Source of the DNA: UBA1367 sp040268355 | Lineage (GTDB): Bacteria > Actinomycetota > Coriobacteriia > Coriobacteriales > Atopobiaceae | Direction of reading: 5' to 3' | Assembly (NCBI GenBank): GCA_040268355.1 | Contig: JAWRIT010000171.1 | Coordinates: 1-23,657 of the forward strand | Length of the DNA: 23,657 nucleotides | Shown here: one piece after another, positions 1-14,746 of the stretch | Position numbering within the stretch: position 1 is the first letter of the stretch | Layout of the letters: every line of letters starts with the position of its first letter | Notes under the pieces: model-generated | Seen by the model: the letters and a program-made list of their open reading frames with translations, nothing else | Told to the model about the DNA's origin: nothing | Database searches by the model: none | Program-made: the position numbers and the translations under genes

Positions 1-1
1 G

Positions 2-2842
<2,841 letters not shown>

Positions 2843-2847
2843 CGAAC

Positions 2848-7260
<4,413 letters not shown>

Positions 7261-7303
7261 GCGCATCCGTACGTCCGACATCGCACGACGACACAGTCGC
7301 CGA

Positions 7304-7339
7304 CGGGCTCCCGACCACCTGGCCGGGAGCCCGTTTTTT
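7304..7339 (+). terminator. Intrinsic terminator of the rpoBC operon
   Basis: A perfect 10-bp GC-rich stem (CGGGCTCCCG at 7304-7313 with CGGGAGCCCG at 7324-7333), a 10-nt loop and six T residues at 7334-7339 lie 44 nt after the rpoC stop. This is a classic Rho-independent terminator and marks the end of the housekeeping block. Confidence 0.93.
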
Positions 7340-7432
7340 GCGGTGCGCAATACCACCAGTTTGCACCTGCCCCCAGTGTCCATACGTGCCGACGACAGCT
7401 TCGCAGGGGTTCTGGAAAACGTGCCCATGTAG

Positions 7433-7438
7433 TAGAAT
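7433..7438 (+). promoter_or_regulatory. Candidate -10 element for the putative structured RNA
   Basis: TAGAAT matches the sigma-70 -10 consensus at five of six positions. Transcription would begin about 7 nt downstream at 7445-7446, exactly where the left arm of the 13-bp inverted repeat begins. The -35 position (about 7410-7415, TTCTGG) is a poor match, so the call rests on the -10 box and its placement. Confidence 0.4.
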
Positions 7439-7445
7439 TCAATCA

Positions 7446-7545
7446 CAGAGAAGCCGACTTGGGTGGAACAAAGCTGGGTCCCCGAATGGGGGTAGGCATC
7501 CTCGGATCGCTTAGAATTCCCTTGCTCCTGGGGTCGGCTTCTCTG
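7446..7545 (+). ncRNA. Putative structured RNA beside the HEPN gene
   Basis: A perfect 13-bp inverted repeat (7446-7458 and 7533-7545) encloses 74 nt. On the plus strand the closing stem extends by two U-G pairs (7459-7460 with 7531-7532). Inside, a hairpin at 7479-7494 has a CCCC/GGGG core with a GAAU loop and two further wobble pairs. A possible GGAA/UUCC helix (7465-7468 with 7517-7520) and a short AUC-CUCG-GAU hairpin at 7498-7507 could form a multi-branched fold. The same wobble pairs become A-C mismatches on the minus strand, which favours the plus strand. The right arm ends 4 nt before the stop codon of the convergent HEPN gene. No flanking target-site duplication or terminal T-run is seen. 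It is not 4.5S RNA (no GGAAGCAG region) and too short for 6S RNA. It could alternatively be a processed 3' UTR of the HEPN mRNA or a MITE-like remnant. Confidence 0.5.
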
Positions 7546-7549
7546 CTGT

Positions 7550-8560
7550 CTAGCGGCTGTCCTTCGCCCTTCCCTTCCTCCTGGACAGCTCGGTCCGCAT
7601 GCCGTCGATGATGTGGTCGGGGTCGCGCCTGACCTCTTGCAACATAAGATCGATTGCCTGCTGCGAGTAGCACCAGCTGGGCTGCTCTCCGTCGAGCGAG
7701 AGGTCGTACGAATAGGTGTCGTTGCCCTTCATGTTGTAGAAGTCGACGAACACCCTGAAGTGAAAGACGTTGAACTCCTTCGGGTCGCCCTTGACTTTCA
7801 AGACGACGCCATCCTTGTTGAGCTTCCTGCGGATGAAGGCGGTGCCCTGCTTCGTCCGATAGGTGTACTTGTCTATCGGTTGGGTGAGCGAGCGAAGGAT
7901 GGTGACGGCCGCAGTGGCGTCCCTCTCAACGCGTACGGGGATGCCTTCGCCCTTCTTTTTGGTGATCCGCAGCTCCGTTGCGTACCCTACCCCTGCGCCA
8001 CTGGGACGGCTCGTCACGATCGAGGAGCCGAGCTCAAGCATCCTCTCAACGACCTCGCGCGGGTAGCGGGCTTTGATGACGTCGTAGTCAACATCTCCGC
8101 GACGAACGGAGAGGGCGAGATAGTTCTCAGGAATGCGATCGCTGATCTCGATTCCGTGCAACTCGCGCAGCTTTTCCTCGTAGAACTTCACGCACTCCTG
8201 AAGGATGGGGCCGTAGAACAGTTCGTACTCGTCGGTCACGAAGTGGGTGCTGGTGTTGCGGAACTCGCCAATGACCTCCATGTTGAGGCGTAGGGGGTCA
8301 TGCTCGTTGGTGAAGACCTTCTTGAGGCAGTCGGAGAGTGAGAGCGTGCGGTCACTATCGGGGTAGTATGCGGCCCTGTATCCCATCTCGCGGATGATGC
8401 ACGCCTTGAGCATCAGTTCCCATGCGTTGCACAGGAAGAAGCAACACCTTTCTGCGTGGTAACGGATGGTGGGCCGATTGTAGAGCTCGATGGCCAGCAG
8501 AAACGCCTCTTGTGACTTTTCGAGCAGACGCGTGCAGGTGTCTTGTTCAGCTTGCTTCAT
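7550..8560 (-). CDS. DUF3644 family protein with a HEPN ribonuclease motif
   Basis: A 336-aa protein recognised as DUF3644 from its N-terminal half: LLEKSQEAFLLAIELYNRPT at residues 12-31, then FFLCNAWELMLKA at 41-53. Residues 101-106 read RNTSTH, which fits the R-N-x3-H active site of HEPN-superfamily RNases (as in Abi proteins, RnlA, Csm6 and Cas13). The helical first ~135 residues are the HEPN-like part; the basic C-terminal half (about 185-336) is not recognised and may bind RNA. The start at 8560 is chosen because GAGAGGTGG (8572-8564) precedes it; an upstream in-frame ATG at 8656 lacks this and family similarity. Base composition appears less GC-rich than rpoBC, suggesting acquisition. 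The gene is convergent with the structured RNA at 7446-7545 and divergent from the XRE-cupin gene. The likely role is an RNA-cleaving toxin or defence effector (inference); the family call is firm. Confidence 0.82.
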   Translation of the reverse strand: MKQAEQDTCTRLLEKSQEAFLLAIELYNRPTIRYHAERCCFFLCNAWELMLKACIIREMGYRAAYYPDSDRTLSLSDCLKKVFTNEHDPLRLNMEVIGEFRNTSTHFVTDEYELFYGPILQECVKFYEEKLRELHGIEISDRIPENYLALSVRRGDVDYDVIKARYPREVVERMLELGSSIVTSRPSGAGVGYATELRITKKKGEGIPVRVERDATAAVTILRSLTQPIDKYTYRTKQGTAFIRRKLNKDGVVLKVKGDPKEFNVFHFRVFVDFYNMKGNDTYSYDLSLDGEQPSWCYSQQAIDLMLQEVRRDPDHIIDGMRTELSRRKGRAKDSR

Positions 8561-8768
8561 GGGCCACCTCTCATATAGGGACAGCAAGTATCTCACGGTT
8601 TGAGGGGACCTTCCAGATGGCGATCGGATGACTTCGACCCAGGTATCTATACGCAAGAAGGCCCACTATCAGCGCATTGTTACAAATCGCATCATCCGTA
8701 GGAGACCCGATACGGTCATGGTATGGTACTTGGAACAGACGTCCATCTTGGAGCCGAGAGGGTCTGAC

Positions 8769-9359
8769 ATGAAGTCAGAGCAGGAGAGCCGCAAGGATAT
8801 CGCCAACCGCATTCGTTCGTTGCGCGAGGACTACGACCTCACGATCGAGGACATGGCCAAGGCCACGGGGCGGTCGCCCAAGGAGTATGCCGCGCGCGAG
8901 AGCGGCGACATGGACCTGACCTTCACCTTCCTCTACAAGTGCGCCAAGACCTTCGGTGTGGACATCATCGAGCTTTTGACGGGCGAGAGCCCGCACATCA
9001 AGTGGTACTCCATCGTCGAGGCCGACGACGGGCTGGTCATCAGCCGTCACTCCGACTTCCACTACGTGCACAAGGCCCCGTTCTTCAAGCACCGCCTGTG
9101 CGACCCGTTCCTGGTCACCGTTCCCTACCAGGAGGAGAGCCAGAACGAGCCCATTCACCTGTCCTATCACAAGGGACAGGAGCTCGACTACGTGCTCTCG
9201 GGTCACCTGCGCTTTGCCTTCGAGGACCGCATCGAGGAAGTCGGCCCTGGTGACGCGCTGCTCTACGACTCTGGCCGCGGCCATGGCATGATTGCCATCG
9301 GTGGTGAGGACGCCCAGATTCTGGCTGTCGTCATGCCCGATCCAAAAGAGATTATCTAG
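8769..9359 (+). CDS. XRE-type regulator with C-terminal cupin sensor
   Basis: A 196-aa DNA-binding regulator. Residues 11-71 form a helix-turn-helix of the XRE/lambda-repressor type. Residues about 129-190 form a cupin barrel with candidate metal ligands H134, E138 and H172 (in HKGQELDYV and GRGHGM), where a small ligand would be sensed. The ATG at 8769 is chosen because GAGAGGG precedes it by about 8 nt and the helix-turn-helix begins soon after; the longer frame from 8628 would add 47 unrelated residues. It lies 122 nt upstream of an acyl-CoA ligase on the same strand. This regulator-ligase pairing suggests the regulator controls the ligase in response to its substrate or product (inference). 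It is divergent from the HEPN gene; the 208-nt gap presumably holds both promoters but I see no convincing -35/-10 pair. Confidence 0.88.
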   Translation: MKSEQESRKDIANRIRSLREDYDLTIEDMAKATGRSPKEYAARESGDMDLTFTFLYKCAKTFGVDIIELLTGESPHIKWYSIVEADDGLVISRHSDFHYVHKAPFFKHRLCDPFLVTVPYQEESQNEPIHLSYHKGQELDYVLSGHLRFAFEDRIEEVGPGDALLYDSGRGHGMIAIGGEDAQILAVVMPDPKEII

Positions 9360-9481
9360 GCATCGCCCGCCTTCTTGCGGACGGTGCCGTTACCTCAGAT
9401 TCCCCTGACCTATGCGTCATGTTGGCGTGGTATGCCGCGCCTGAGTGCTGACGAATCTCTTTTGCAAAGGAAGCCAGAGCC

Positions 9482-11275
9482 ATGCGCTACATAAACGAGA
9501 ACTACATCTCCGAGAGCCGCAACCTGAAAGGCGAGATCGCCCACATCTCGCTGCACTATGACAAGACCTTCAACTGGGCCTACGACGTGGTTGACGACAT
9601 CGCGGAAAACGATGCCTCCCGTCCTGCCATGGTGTGGTGCAACCCCGAGGGGGAGGAGCATCGCTTCTCGTTCGGCGAGATGAAGTTCTGGTCGGACAAG
9701 TGCGCGAACTTCCTGGTCTCGCAGGGCATCCGCAAGGGCGACATGGTGCTGGTCATCCTGCGCCGCCACTACCAGTTCTGGATTGCGGCGCTCGCGTTGC
9801 ACAAGATCGGCGCGGTGCTCGTTCCGGCCACCTTCATGCTGCGCGAGCATGATCTGGAATACCGCATGAACGCATCTATGTGCAAGGCGGTCATCTGCAC
9901 CGACGCCGGGGTGATCGCCGACGTGGTCGACGCCGTCGCCCCGCAGTGTCCCAACCTGGAGAAGAAGATTCTCGTGGCGGCGGGAGGTGCCGGGCTGGCC
10001 GTCAGCGAGCCGGGCTTCGAGCCCAGCCGTCATCGCCGTCTGAGCGGTCCCGAGCACATCTGCGAGCTCAGCTGCGACCGTGAGGGCTGGGTCGACTTCA
10101 ACGCCGGCGTCCGCGCCGCGAGCGACTTCTGGGGGCGCGTGGCCACCACGGTGGACGAGCCCATGATTATGTACTTCTCCTCGGGCACCTCGGGCAATCC
10201 CAAGATGGTGCTGCACAATGGCACCTATCCCTTGGCGCACACCGTCACCGCCAAGCTCTGGCACAACGTCATCGGCGACGGCGGCCTGCACTTCACCATC
10301 GCCGACACCGGGTGGGGCAAGGCCGTATGGGGCAAGCTCTACGGTGCCTGGATCATGGAGTCGTGCGTCTTCACCTACGACTTCGACCGCTTCAGCGCGG
10401 ACGAGATCCTTGAGCTGGTCGGGCGCTATCACGTGAGCACCCTGTGCAGCCCGCCCACGATGTACCGTCTCATGATGCAGAGCGACATTGACTCGTACGA
10501 CCTCTCGTCCCTGCGATACTGCACGACGGCGGGCGAGGCCCTGAACCCGGACCTCTTCGACTTCTGGCTCGAGCACACCGGCCTCACCATCTTCGAGGGC
10601 TTCGGCCAGACGGAGACGCCCCTCACCATCGCCAACCTCAACAACTCGAAGCCCCGCTCCGGTTCGATGGGCAAGATCGTCCCGCTCTATGACATCCGGG
10701 TGCTGCGACCCAACGGGGAGGAGTGCGAGGACGGCGAGACCGGCGAGATCTGCGTCCGCTACGACCATGAGGCGCCGCCTGCCGGCATCATGATGTGCTA
10801 CTACCGCGACCAGGAGAAGACCGACGAGGTCATCCATGACGGGTGGTACCACACCGGCGACACGGCCTGGCGCGACGAGGACGACTACCTGTGGTACGTG
10901 GGCCGCAACGACGACGTCATCAAGAGCTCGGGCTACCGCATCGGGCCGACGGAGATCGAGAGCGTGCTGCTGCAGCATGAGGCGGTGCGCGAGTGCGCGA
11001 TCACCGGCGTGCCGGATCCGATGCGAGGCATGGCGGTGAAGGCGACCATCGTGCTGCAGGAGGGCTTTGACGCCTCGCCCGAGCTGACCCGCGAGCTGCA
11101 GACCTACGTCAAGCACGAGACGGCGCCCTACAAGTACCCTCGCATCATCGACTACGTGCAGGAGCTCCCCAAGACCGTCAACGGCAAGATCCGGCGCGTG
11201 GCCATTCGCAAGCGTGACGAAGAGGCCGCGAAGCAGGATACTGGTGGGCAGGACAAGGCTGACGGCCTGATCTGA
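9482..11275 (+). CDS. AMP-forming acyl-CoA synthetase (medium-chain type)
   Basis: A 597-aa adenylate-forming enzyme. It activates a carboxylic acid with ATP to an acyl-AMP and transfers it to coenzyme A. Seen: the ATP-binding loop YFSSGTSGNPK at 231-241, FEGFGQTET at 371-379, YHTGD at 456-460, the hinge region GRNDDVIKSSGYRIGP at 474-489 and the catalytic lysine K569 in PKTVNGKIRR. These are the standard motifs in the standard order, so the enzyme should be active. The overall resemblance is to medium-chain or aromatic acyl-CoA synthetases (MACS group) rather than acetyl-CoA synthetase; the substrate cannot be read from sequence. The ATG at 9482 is preceded by AAAGGAAG. It probably shares a transcript with the XRE-cupin gene upstream. 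The C-terminal tail after residue 580 is hydrophilic and variable. Confidence 0.93.
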   Translation: MRYINENYISESRNLKGEIAHISLHYDKTFNWAYDVVDDIAENDASRPAMVWCNPEGEEHRFSFGEMKFWSDKCANFLVSQGIRKGDMVLVILRRHYQFWIAALALHKIGAVLVPATFMLREHDLEYRMNASMCKAVICTDAGVIADVVDAVAPQCPNLEKKILVAAGGAGLAVSEPGFEPSRHRRLSGPEHICELSCDREGWVDFNAGVRAASDFWGRVATTVDEPMIMYFSSGTSGNPKMVLHNGTYPLAHTVTAKLWHNVIGDGGLHFTIADTGWGKAVWGKLYGAWIMESCVFTYDFDRFSADEILELVGRYHVSTLCSPPTMYRLMMQSDIDSYDLSSLRYCTTAGEALNPDLFDFWLEHTGLTIFEGFGQTETPLTIANLNNSKPRSGSMGKIVPLYDIRVLRPNGEECEDGETGEICVRYDHEAPPAGIMMCYYRDQEKTDEVIHDGWYHTGDTAWRDEDDYLWYVGRNDDVIKSSGYRIGPTEIESVLLQHEAVRECAITGVPDPMRGMAVKATIVLQEGFDASPELTRELQTYVKHETAPYKYPRIIDYVQELPKTVNGKIRRVAIRKRDEEAAKQDTGGQDKADGLI

Positions 11276-11375
11276 GCCGGCGGGACGGGTTTGCCGCATC
11301 CCATAAGGTGACCTGTCGGCAGGGCCGGTGCGCCCTGTCGCCCTTAGTGCCTGCCGCCATCACCTGAGGGAGAAG

Positions 11376-13928
11376 ATGCACATGAGCCGCCAGAAGCGTG
11401 CGCGTAGGGTTCCTTCCGCCATCGAGGTCCGGGGTGCCCGCGTGCACAACCTCAAGGACATCGACGTGGATGTGCCGCTCGGTCGGCTCGTCGGCATCGC
11501 CGGGGTCAGCGGGTCGGGAAAGTCGAGCCTCGCCCTCGGCGTGCTCTATGCGGAGGGCAGTCGCCGCTACATGGAGAGCCTCTCCACCTACACGCGGCGG
11601 CGCATCAGCCAGACTGGTCGTGCGCAGGTCGACGAGGTGCGCTACGTTCCGGCGGCGCTTGCCCTCAGGCAGCGACCGGCCATTCCCGGGGTGCGTTCCA
11701 CCTTCGGCACGTCTACCGAGCTGCTGAACCACTTGCGCCTGCTCTTCTCGCGCCTGGGGAGCCACGTGTGCCCCAACGGGCATCATGTGCCGCCCAGTAT
11801 GGGTGTGGCGCTCGAGCAGGAACTTATCTGTCCCACCTGTGGGGCACGGTTCTATGGCCCGGGGGCGGAGGCGCTCGCCTTCAACAGCGAGGGCGCCTGT
11901 CCCACCTGTGCGGGAACGGGCACCGTGCGCAGCATCGACGAGACGACCCTCGTGCCCGACGAGTCCAAGACCATCGACGAGGGTGCCGTCGCCCCCTGGG
12001 GCCACCTCATGTGGTCGCTCATGAAGGACATCGCGCGCGAGGCCGGTATCCCGACCGACATCCCGTATCGGGACCTCACGCCCGAGCAGCAGGACTTCGT
12101 GCTGCACGGCGCGCCGGACAAGTACCACATCCTCTATCACAACGAGAAGACCGGCACGGCCGGAGAGATGGACTTCACCTACTATTCCGCCCGGCATTCC
12201 GTGGAGAACGCCCTCTCGAAGGTGACCGACGAGAAAGGGCTCAAGCGGGTGGCCCGCTACCTCACCGAGGCGCCCTGTCCCGACTGTGGGGGCACCCGCC
12301 TTTCGGAAGCCGCCCGCGCGCCGCTGGTAGATGGGCGCAACCTCGCCCAGGCGACGGCCATGACCCTCGACGAGCTGGTCGGCTGGCTCGCGCAGGTGCC
12401 CGAGACCGTGCCCGCCGACCTGCGACCCATGGCGCACAGCATCATCGACGAGACGGTCGAGCCGGTGGAACGGCTGCGTCAGCTGGGGTTGGGCTACCTG
12501 TCGCTGGATCGTGCGAGCGGCACGCTCTCCACGGGCGAGCGACAACGTGCGCAGTTGGCCCGGGCGGTGCGCAACCGCACGACCGGCGTGCTCTACGTGC
12601 TCGACGAGCCGTCCATCGGCTTGCACCCATCCAACGTCGATGGGCTGCTTGGCGTGATGGACGACCTGCTCGAAGATGGCAACTCGGTGGTGGTGGTCGA
12701 CCACGACGTGCGCGTGCTGCGTGAGTCCGACCACGTGATCGAGATCGGGCCGGACTCCGGTGCGGATGGAGGCACGGTGATCGCGCAGGGATCGGTGGAG
12801 CAGGTGTGCGCCAATTCGGCCTCGCGCATCGCGGGGTTCCTCTCGGGGGAGCGGCACATGCGGGTACGCGAGCGCTGTGGGACGGAGAAGCTGTTCGAGC
12901 ACGGGAGCGTGCATCTGGTGACGGATGCCATCCATACCGTGCGTCCGCTGGAGACCTGGGTGCCGCGCGGGCGGATGACGGCGGTGACGGGCGTCTCTGG
13001 TTCGGGCAAGACGACGCTCGTGCTGGAGGGCCTTGTCCCTGCGCTTCGGGCGCAGCTTGCGGGGGAGCGCCTGCCGGAGCACGTGCGCAGGATCGAGGCG
13101 GAGGGGCTGCGTCGCGTGCACCTCATCGACGCCACGCCCATCGGCGCCAACGTGCGCTCGACCGTGGCGACCTACTCCGGCGTCCTCGACGACCTGCGTC
13201 GCGCCTATGCGGCGACCACCGACGCCCGCGAGCGCGGGCTCAAGATGGGCGACTTCTCGTACAACACCGGCTCGCTGCGCTGCCCGGCCTGCGACGGGAC
13301 TGGGACCATCAACCTCGATGTGCAGTTTCTGCCTGACGTGGAGATCGCCTGCCCGGATTGCGGCGGGTCGCGCTACGCCCAGGAGGCTTGGGAGGTGCGG
13401 CGCCACACGTCACGGGGGGCGCATGGCGAGAAACGCGACTACGTGAGCCTGCCGGAGCTGATGTCCTGCACCGTGGACGAGGCGCTCGAGCGCGTGGGGA
13501 CGCTGCGTAAGGCGAGGGCCAAGCTGCAGGTGCTGCACGACCTGGGGTTGGGCTACCTGACCTTGGGCGAGGCGACCCCGGCGCTCTCTGGCGGAGAGGC
13601 GCAGCGCCTCAAGCTGGCTGGGGAGGTCGGAAAGCGCCAGGACGACGCGCTGTTCGTGTTCGACGAGCCGACCATCGGGCTCCATCCGCTCGACGTGGAG
13701 GTGCTGCTCGGCGTGTTGCAGGGGCTGGTCGCGCACGGGGCGACGGTGGTGGTCATCGAGCACGACCTGGACATGATCGCCAATGCCGACTGGGTCATCG
13801 ACCTGGGGCCGGGTGGCGGCGAGCAGGGAGGGCGCATCGTGTGCGCCGGTACGCCCGAGGAGGTGGCCGTCACCGAGGCGAGCGTCACCGGGCGCTACCT
13901 CGAGCGGCATCTGGGCGAGGTCGTCTGA
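11376..13928 (+). CDS. Class II UvrA-like ABC ATPase lacking the UvrB-binding domain
   Basis: A double-ABC protein of about 850 aa in the UvrA family. First half: Walker A GVSGSGKSS at 43-51, zinc-module cysteines C132, C152, C155, C175 and C178, a degenerate signature LSTGERQR at 384-391 and Walker B at 405-412 ending LDEP. Second half: Walker A GVSGSGKTT at 539-547, zinc cysteines C636, C639, C659 and C662, signature LSGGEAQR at 737-744 and Walker B ending FDEP at 758-765. In housekeeping UvrA more than 100 residues separate C132 from C152 equivalents and bind UvrB; here only about 20 remain. That places it with UvrA2/DrrC-type paralogues linked to DNA-damaging drug tolerance (family knowledge). 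No uvrB or uvrC is nearby. Start: GAGGGAG at 11366-11372 serves ATGs at 11376 and 11382; the choice is open. Confidence 0.9.
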   Translation: MHMSRQKRARRVPSAIEVRGARVHNLKDIDVDVPLGRLVGIAGVSGSGKSSLALGVLYAEGSRRYMESLSTYTRRRISQTGRAQVDEVRYVPAALALRQRPAIPGVRSTFGTSTELLNHLRLLFSRLGSHVCPNGHHVPPSMGVALEQELICPTCGARFYGPGAEALAFNSEGACPTCAGTGTVRSIDETTLVPDESKTIDEGAVAPWGHLMWSLMKDIAREAGIPTDIPYRDLTPEQQDFVLHGAPDKYHILYHNEKTGTAGEMDFTYYSARHSVENALSKVTDEKGLKRVARYLTEAPCPDCGGTRLSEAARAPLVDGRNLAQATAMTLDELVGWLAQVPETVPADLRPMAHSIIDETVEPVERLRQLGLGYLSLDRASGTLSTGERQRAQLARAVRNRTTGVLYVLDEPSIGLHPSNVDGLLGVMDDLLEDGNSVVVVDHDVRVLRESDHVIEIGPDSGADGGTVIAQGSVEQVCANSASRIAGFLSGERHMRVRERCGTEKLFEHGSVHLVTDAIHTVRPLETWVPRGRMTAVTGVSGSGKTTLVLEGLVPALRAQLAGERLPEHVRRIEAEGLRRVHLIDATPIGANVRSTVATYSGVLDDLRRAYAATTDARERGLKMGDFSYNTGSLRCPACDGTGTINLDVQFLPDVEIACPDCGGSRYAQEAWEVRRHTSRGAHGEKRDYVSLPELMSCTVDEALERVGTLRKARAKLQVLHDLGLGYLTLGEATPALSGGEAQRLKLAGEVGKRQDDALFVFDEPTIGLHPLDVEVLLGVLQGLVAHGATVVVIEHDLDMIANADWVIDLGPGGGEQGGRIVCAGTPEEVAVTEASVTGRYLERHLGEVV

Positions 13929-13944
13929 GAGAAGTGCGCTGAGC

Positions 13945-13956
13945 CACTCGAGTGGA
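13945..13956. repeat. 12-bp palindrome between convergent genes
   Basis: CCACTCGAGTGG is perfectly self-complementary. It sits in the 56-nt gap between the stop codons of the UvrA-like gene and the convergent DUF1275 gene. It could act as a weak bidirectional transcript end, but no T-run follows on either strand. Confidence 0.4.
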
Positions 13957-13984
13957 GCGGCGGCGCGCCACCACGCACACCGCC

Positions 13985-14686
13985 TCACGCGCGCCTGCGG
14001 TTGGCATGCCGCAGGGCCGTGATCATGACGATGGCAGCCCCAAGCGCGACCATGGCAGGGATCACGGCGGCGCGCCCCAGGGCGTCGCAGCCGCGTGTGC
14101 CAGCAACGGCCCCGGCGGTGAAGGTCGCGATGATGGACAGATACAAGCCCGCTCGCCTCAGCCGATCGACGTCGTGGTGGACGATGCCTCCGAACAGGGC
14201 GTCGACCATCTTACGCAGGTTGCCGGTGCTCATGGTGGTCACGATGGCCTCGCCTCGGAAGGTGGTGAAGGTCTCGTACTGCATGGCGACCACAAAGCTC
14301 ACGATGCTGTTGGCCATCATGTCCCAACGCACTCCGAGGGGAACGAGTCCCACGATGGCAAGCCCCACGATCTCGGCCAGCAGCACCGTGCGGCGTACGA
14401 GGCGCAGCTTGCGGGCCTCAAGATGCTCCTTGATGACGAGCGCCGCCATGAGCCCGCAGGAGAACGCGCAGATGGGGATCAGGTAGTGCAGATACTGCTC
14501 GTGCTCGCCGTTTGCCAAGGCGATGCCCAGTTTGACAATGTTGCCTGTCTGTGCGTTCGCGAACACGCCACCGCGCTCGAAGTAGGTGTAGGCGTCCAGA
14601 TACCCTCCCACCAGCGTAAGCAGGTAGGCAACGCGCATGCGCTGTGAGGGGACGAGGGCGGCTTCGTTGTTGCCGTGAAGGGTCAT
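13985..14686 (-). CDS. DUF1275 (YoaK-type) membrane protein
   Basis: A 233-aa integral membrane protein of the DUF1275 family. The family signature is seen near the N-terminus as GGYLDAYTYFERGGVFANAQ followed by TGN (residues about 27-49). Several hydrophobic segments follow, at roughly 66-85, 102-118, 124-136, 180-196 and 208-225, giving six or so membrane helices. A second motif, STGNLRKMVDALF, lies near 152-164. The function of the family is not established; a transporter-like role is often assumed. The ATG at 14686 has AGGACAGG upstream. It begins 60 nt after the stop of the HAD phosphatase gene on the same strand, so the two may form an operon. It ends convergent with the UvrA-like gene. 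Confidence 0.88.
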   Translation of the reverse strand: MTLHGNNEAALVPSQRMRVAYLLTLVGGYLDAYTYFERGGVFANAQTGNIVKLGIALANGEHEQYLHYLIPICAFSCGLMAALVIKEHLEARKLRLVRRTVLLAEIVGLAIVGLVPLGVRWDMMANSIVSFVVAMQYETFTTFRGEAIVTTMSTGNLRKMVDALFGGIVHHDVDRLRRAGLYLSIIATFTAGAVAGTRGCDALGRAAVIPAMVALGAAIVMITALRHANRRRA

Positions 14687-14746
14687 GGCCTGTCCTGATG
14701 ACGTCTCATGTGCGAAGCGGGCAACTGCCTGCGGACCCGGCGCGCG

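Noticed and set aside
7446..7545. The 13-bp inverted repeat element as a MITE or insertion-sequence remnant
   Set aside because: No direct target duplication flanks it, there is no transposase remnant, and internal pairing plus the aligned -10 box fit an RNA gene better; not fully excluded.
7446..7545. The element as 4.5S (SRP) RNA or 6S RNA
   Set aside because: It lacks the conserved SRP GGAAGCAG region and is too short and branched for 6S RNA.
7443..7673. 76-codon minus-strand frame overlapping the structured RNA and the HEPN gene end
   Set aside because: Runs out of frame through the end of the HEPN gene, lacks a ribosome-binding site and looks like an unstructured shadow.
9360..9481. 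CCGC/GCGG hairpin after the XRE-cupin gene as a terminator
   Set aside because: The stem is only 4 bp and no T-run follows; read-through to the ligase seems more likely.
9410..13406. Long minus-strand frames (629 and 742 codons) opposite the acyl-CoA ligase and UvrA-like genes
   Set aside because: Antisense shadows with no recognisable domain; the plus-strand genes have complete motif sets.
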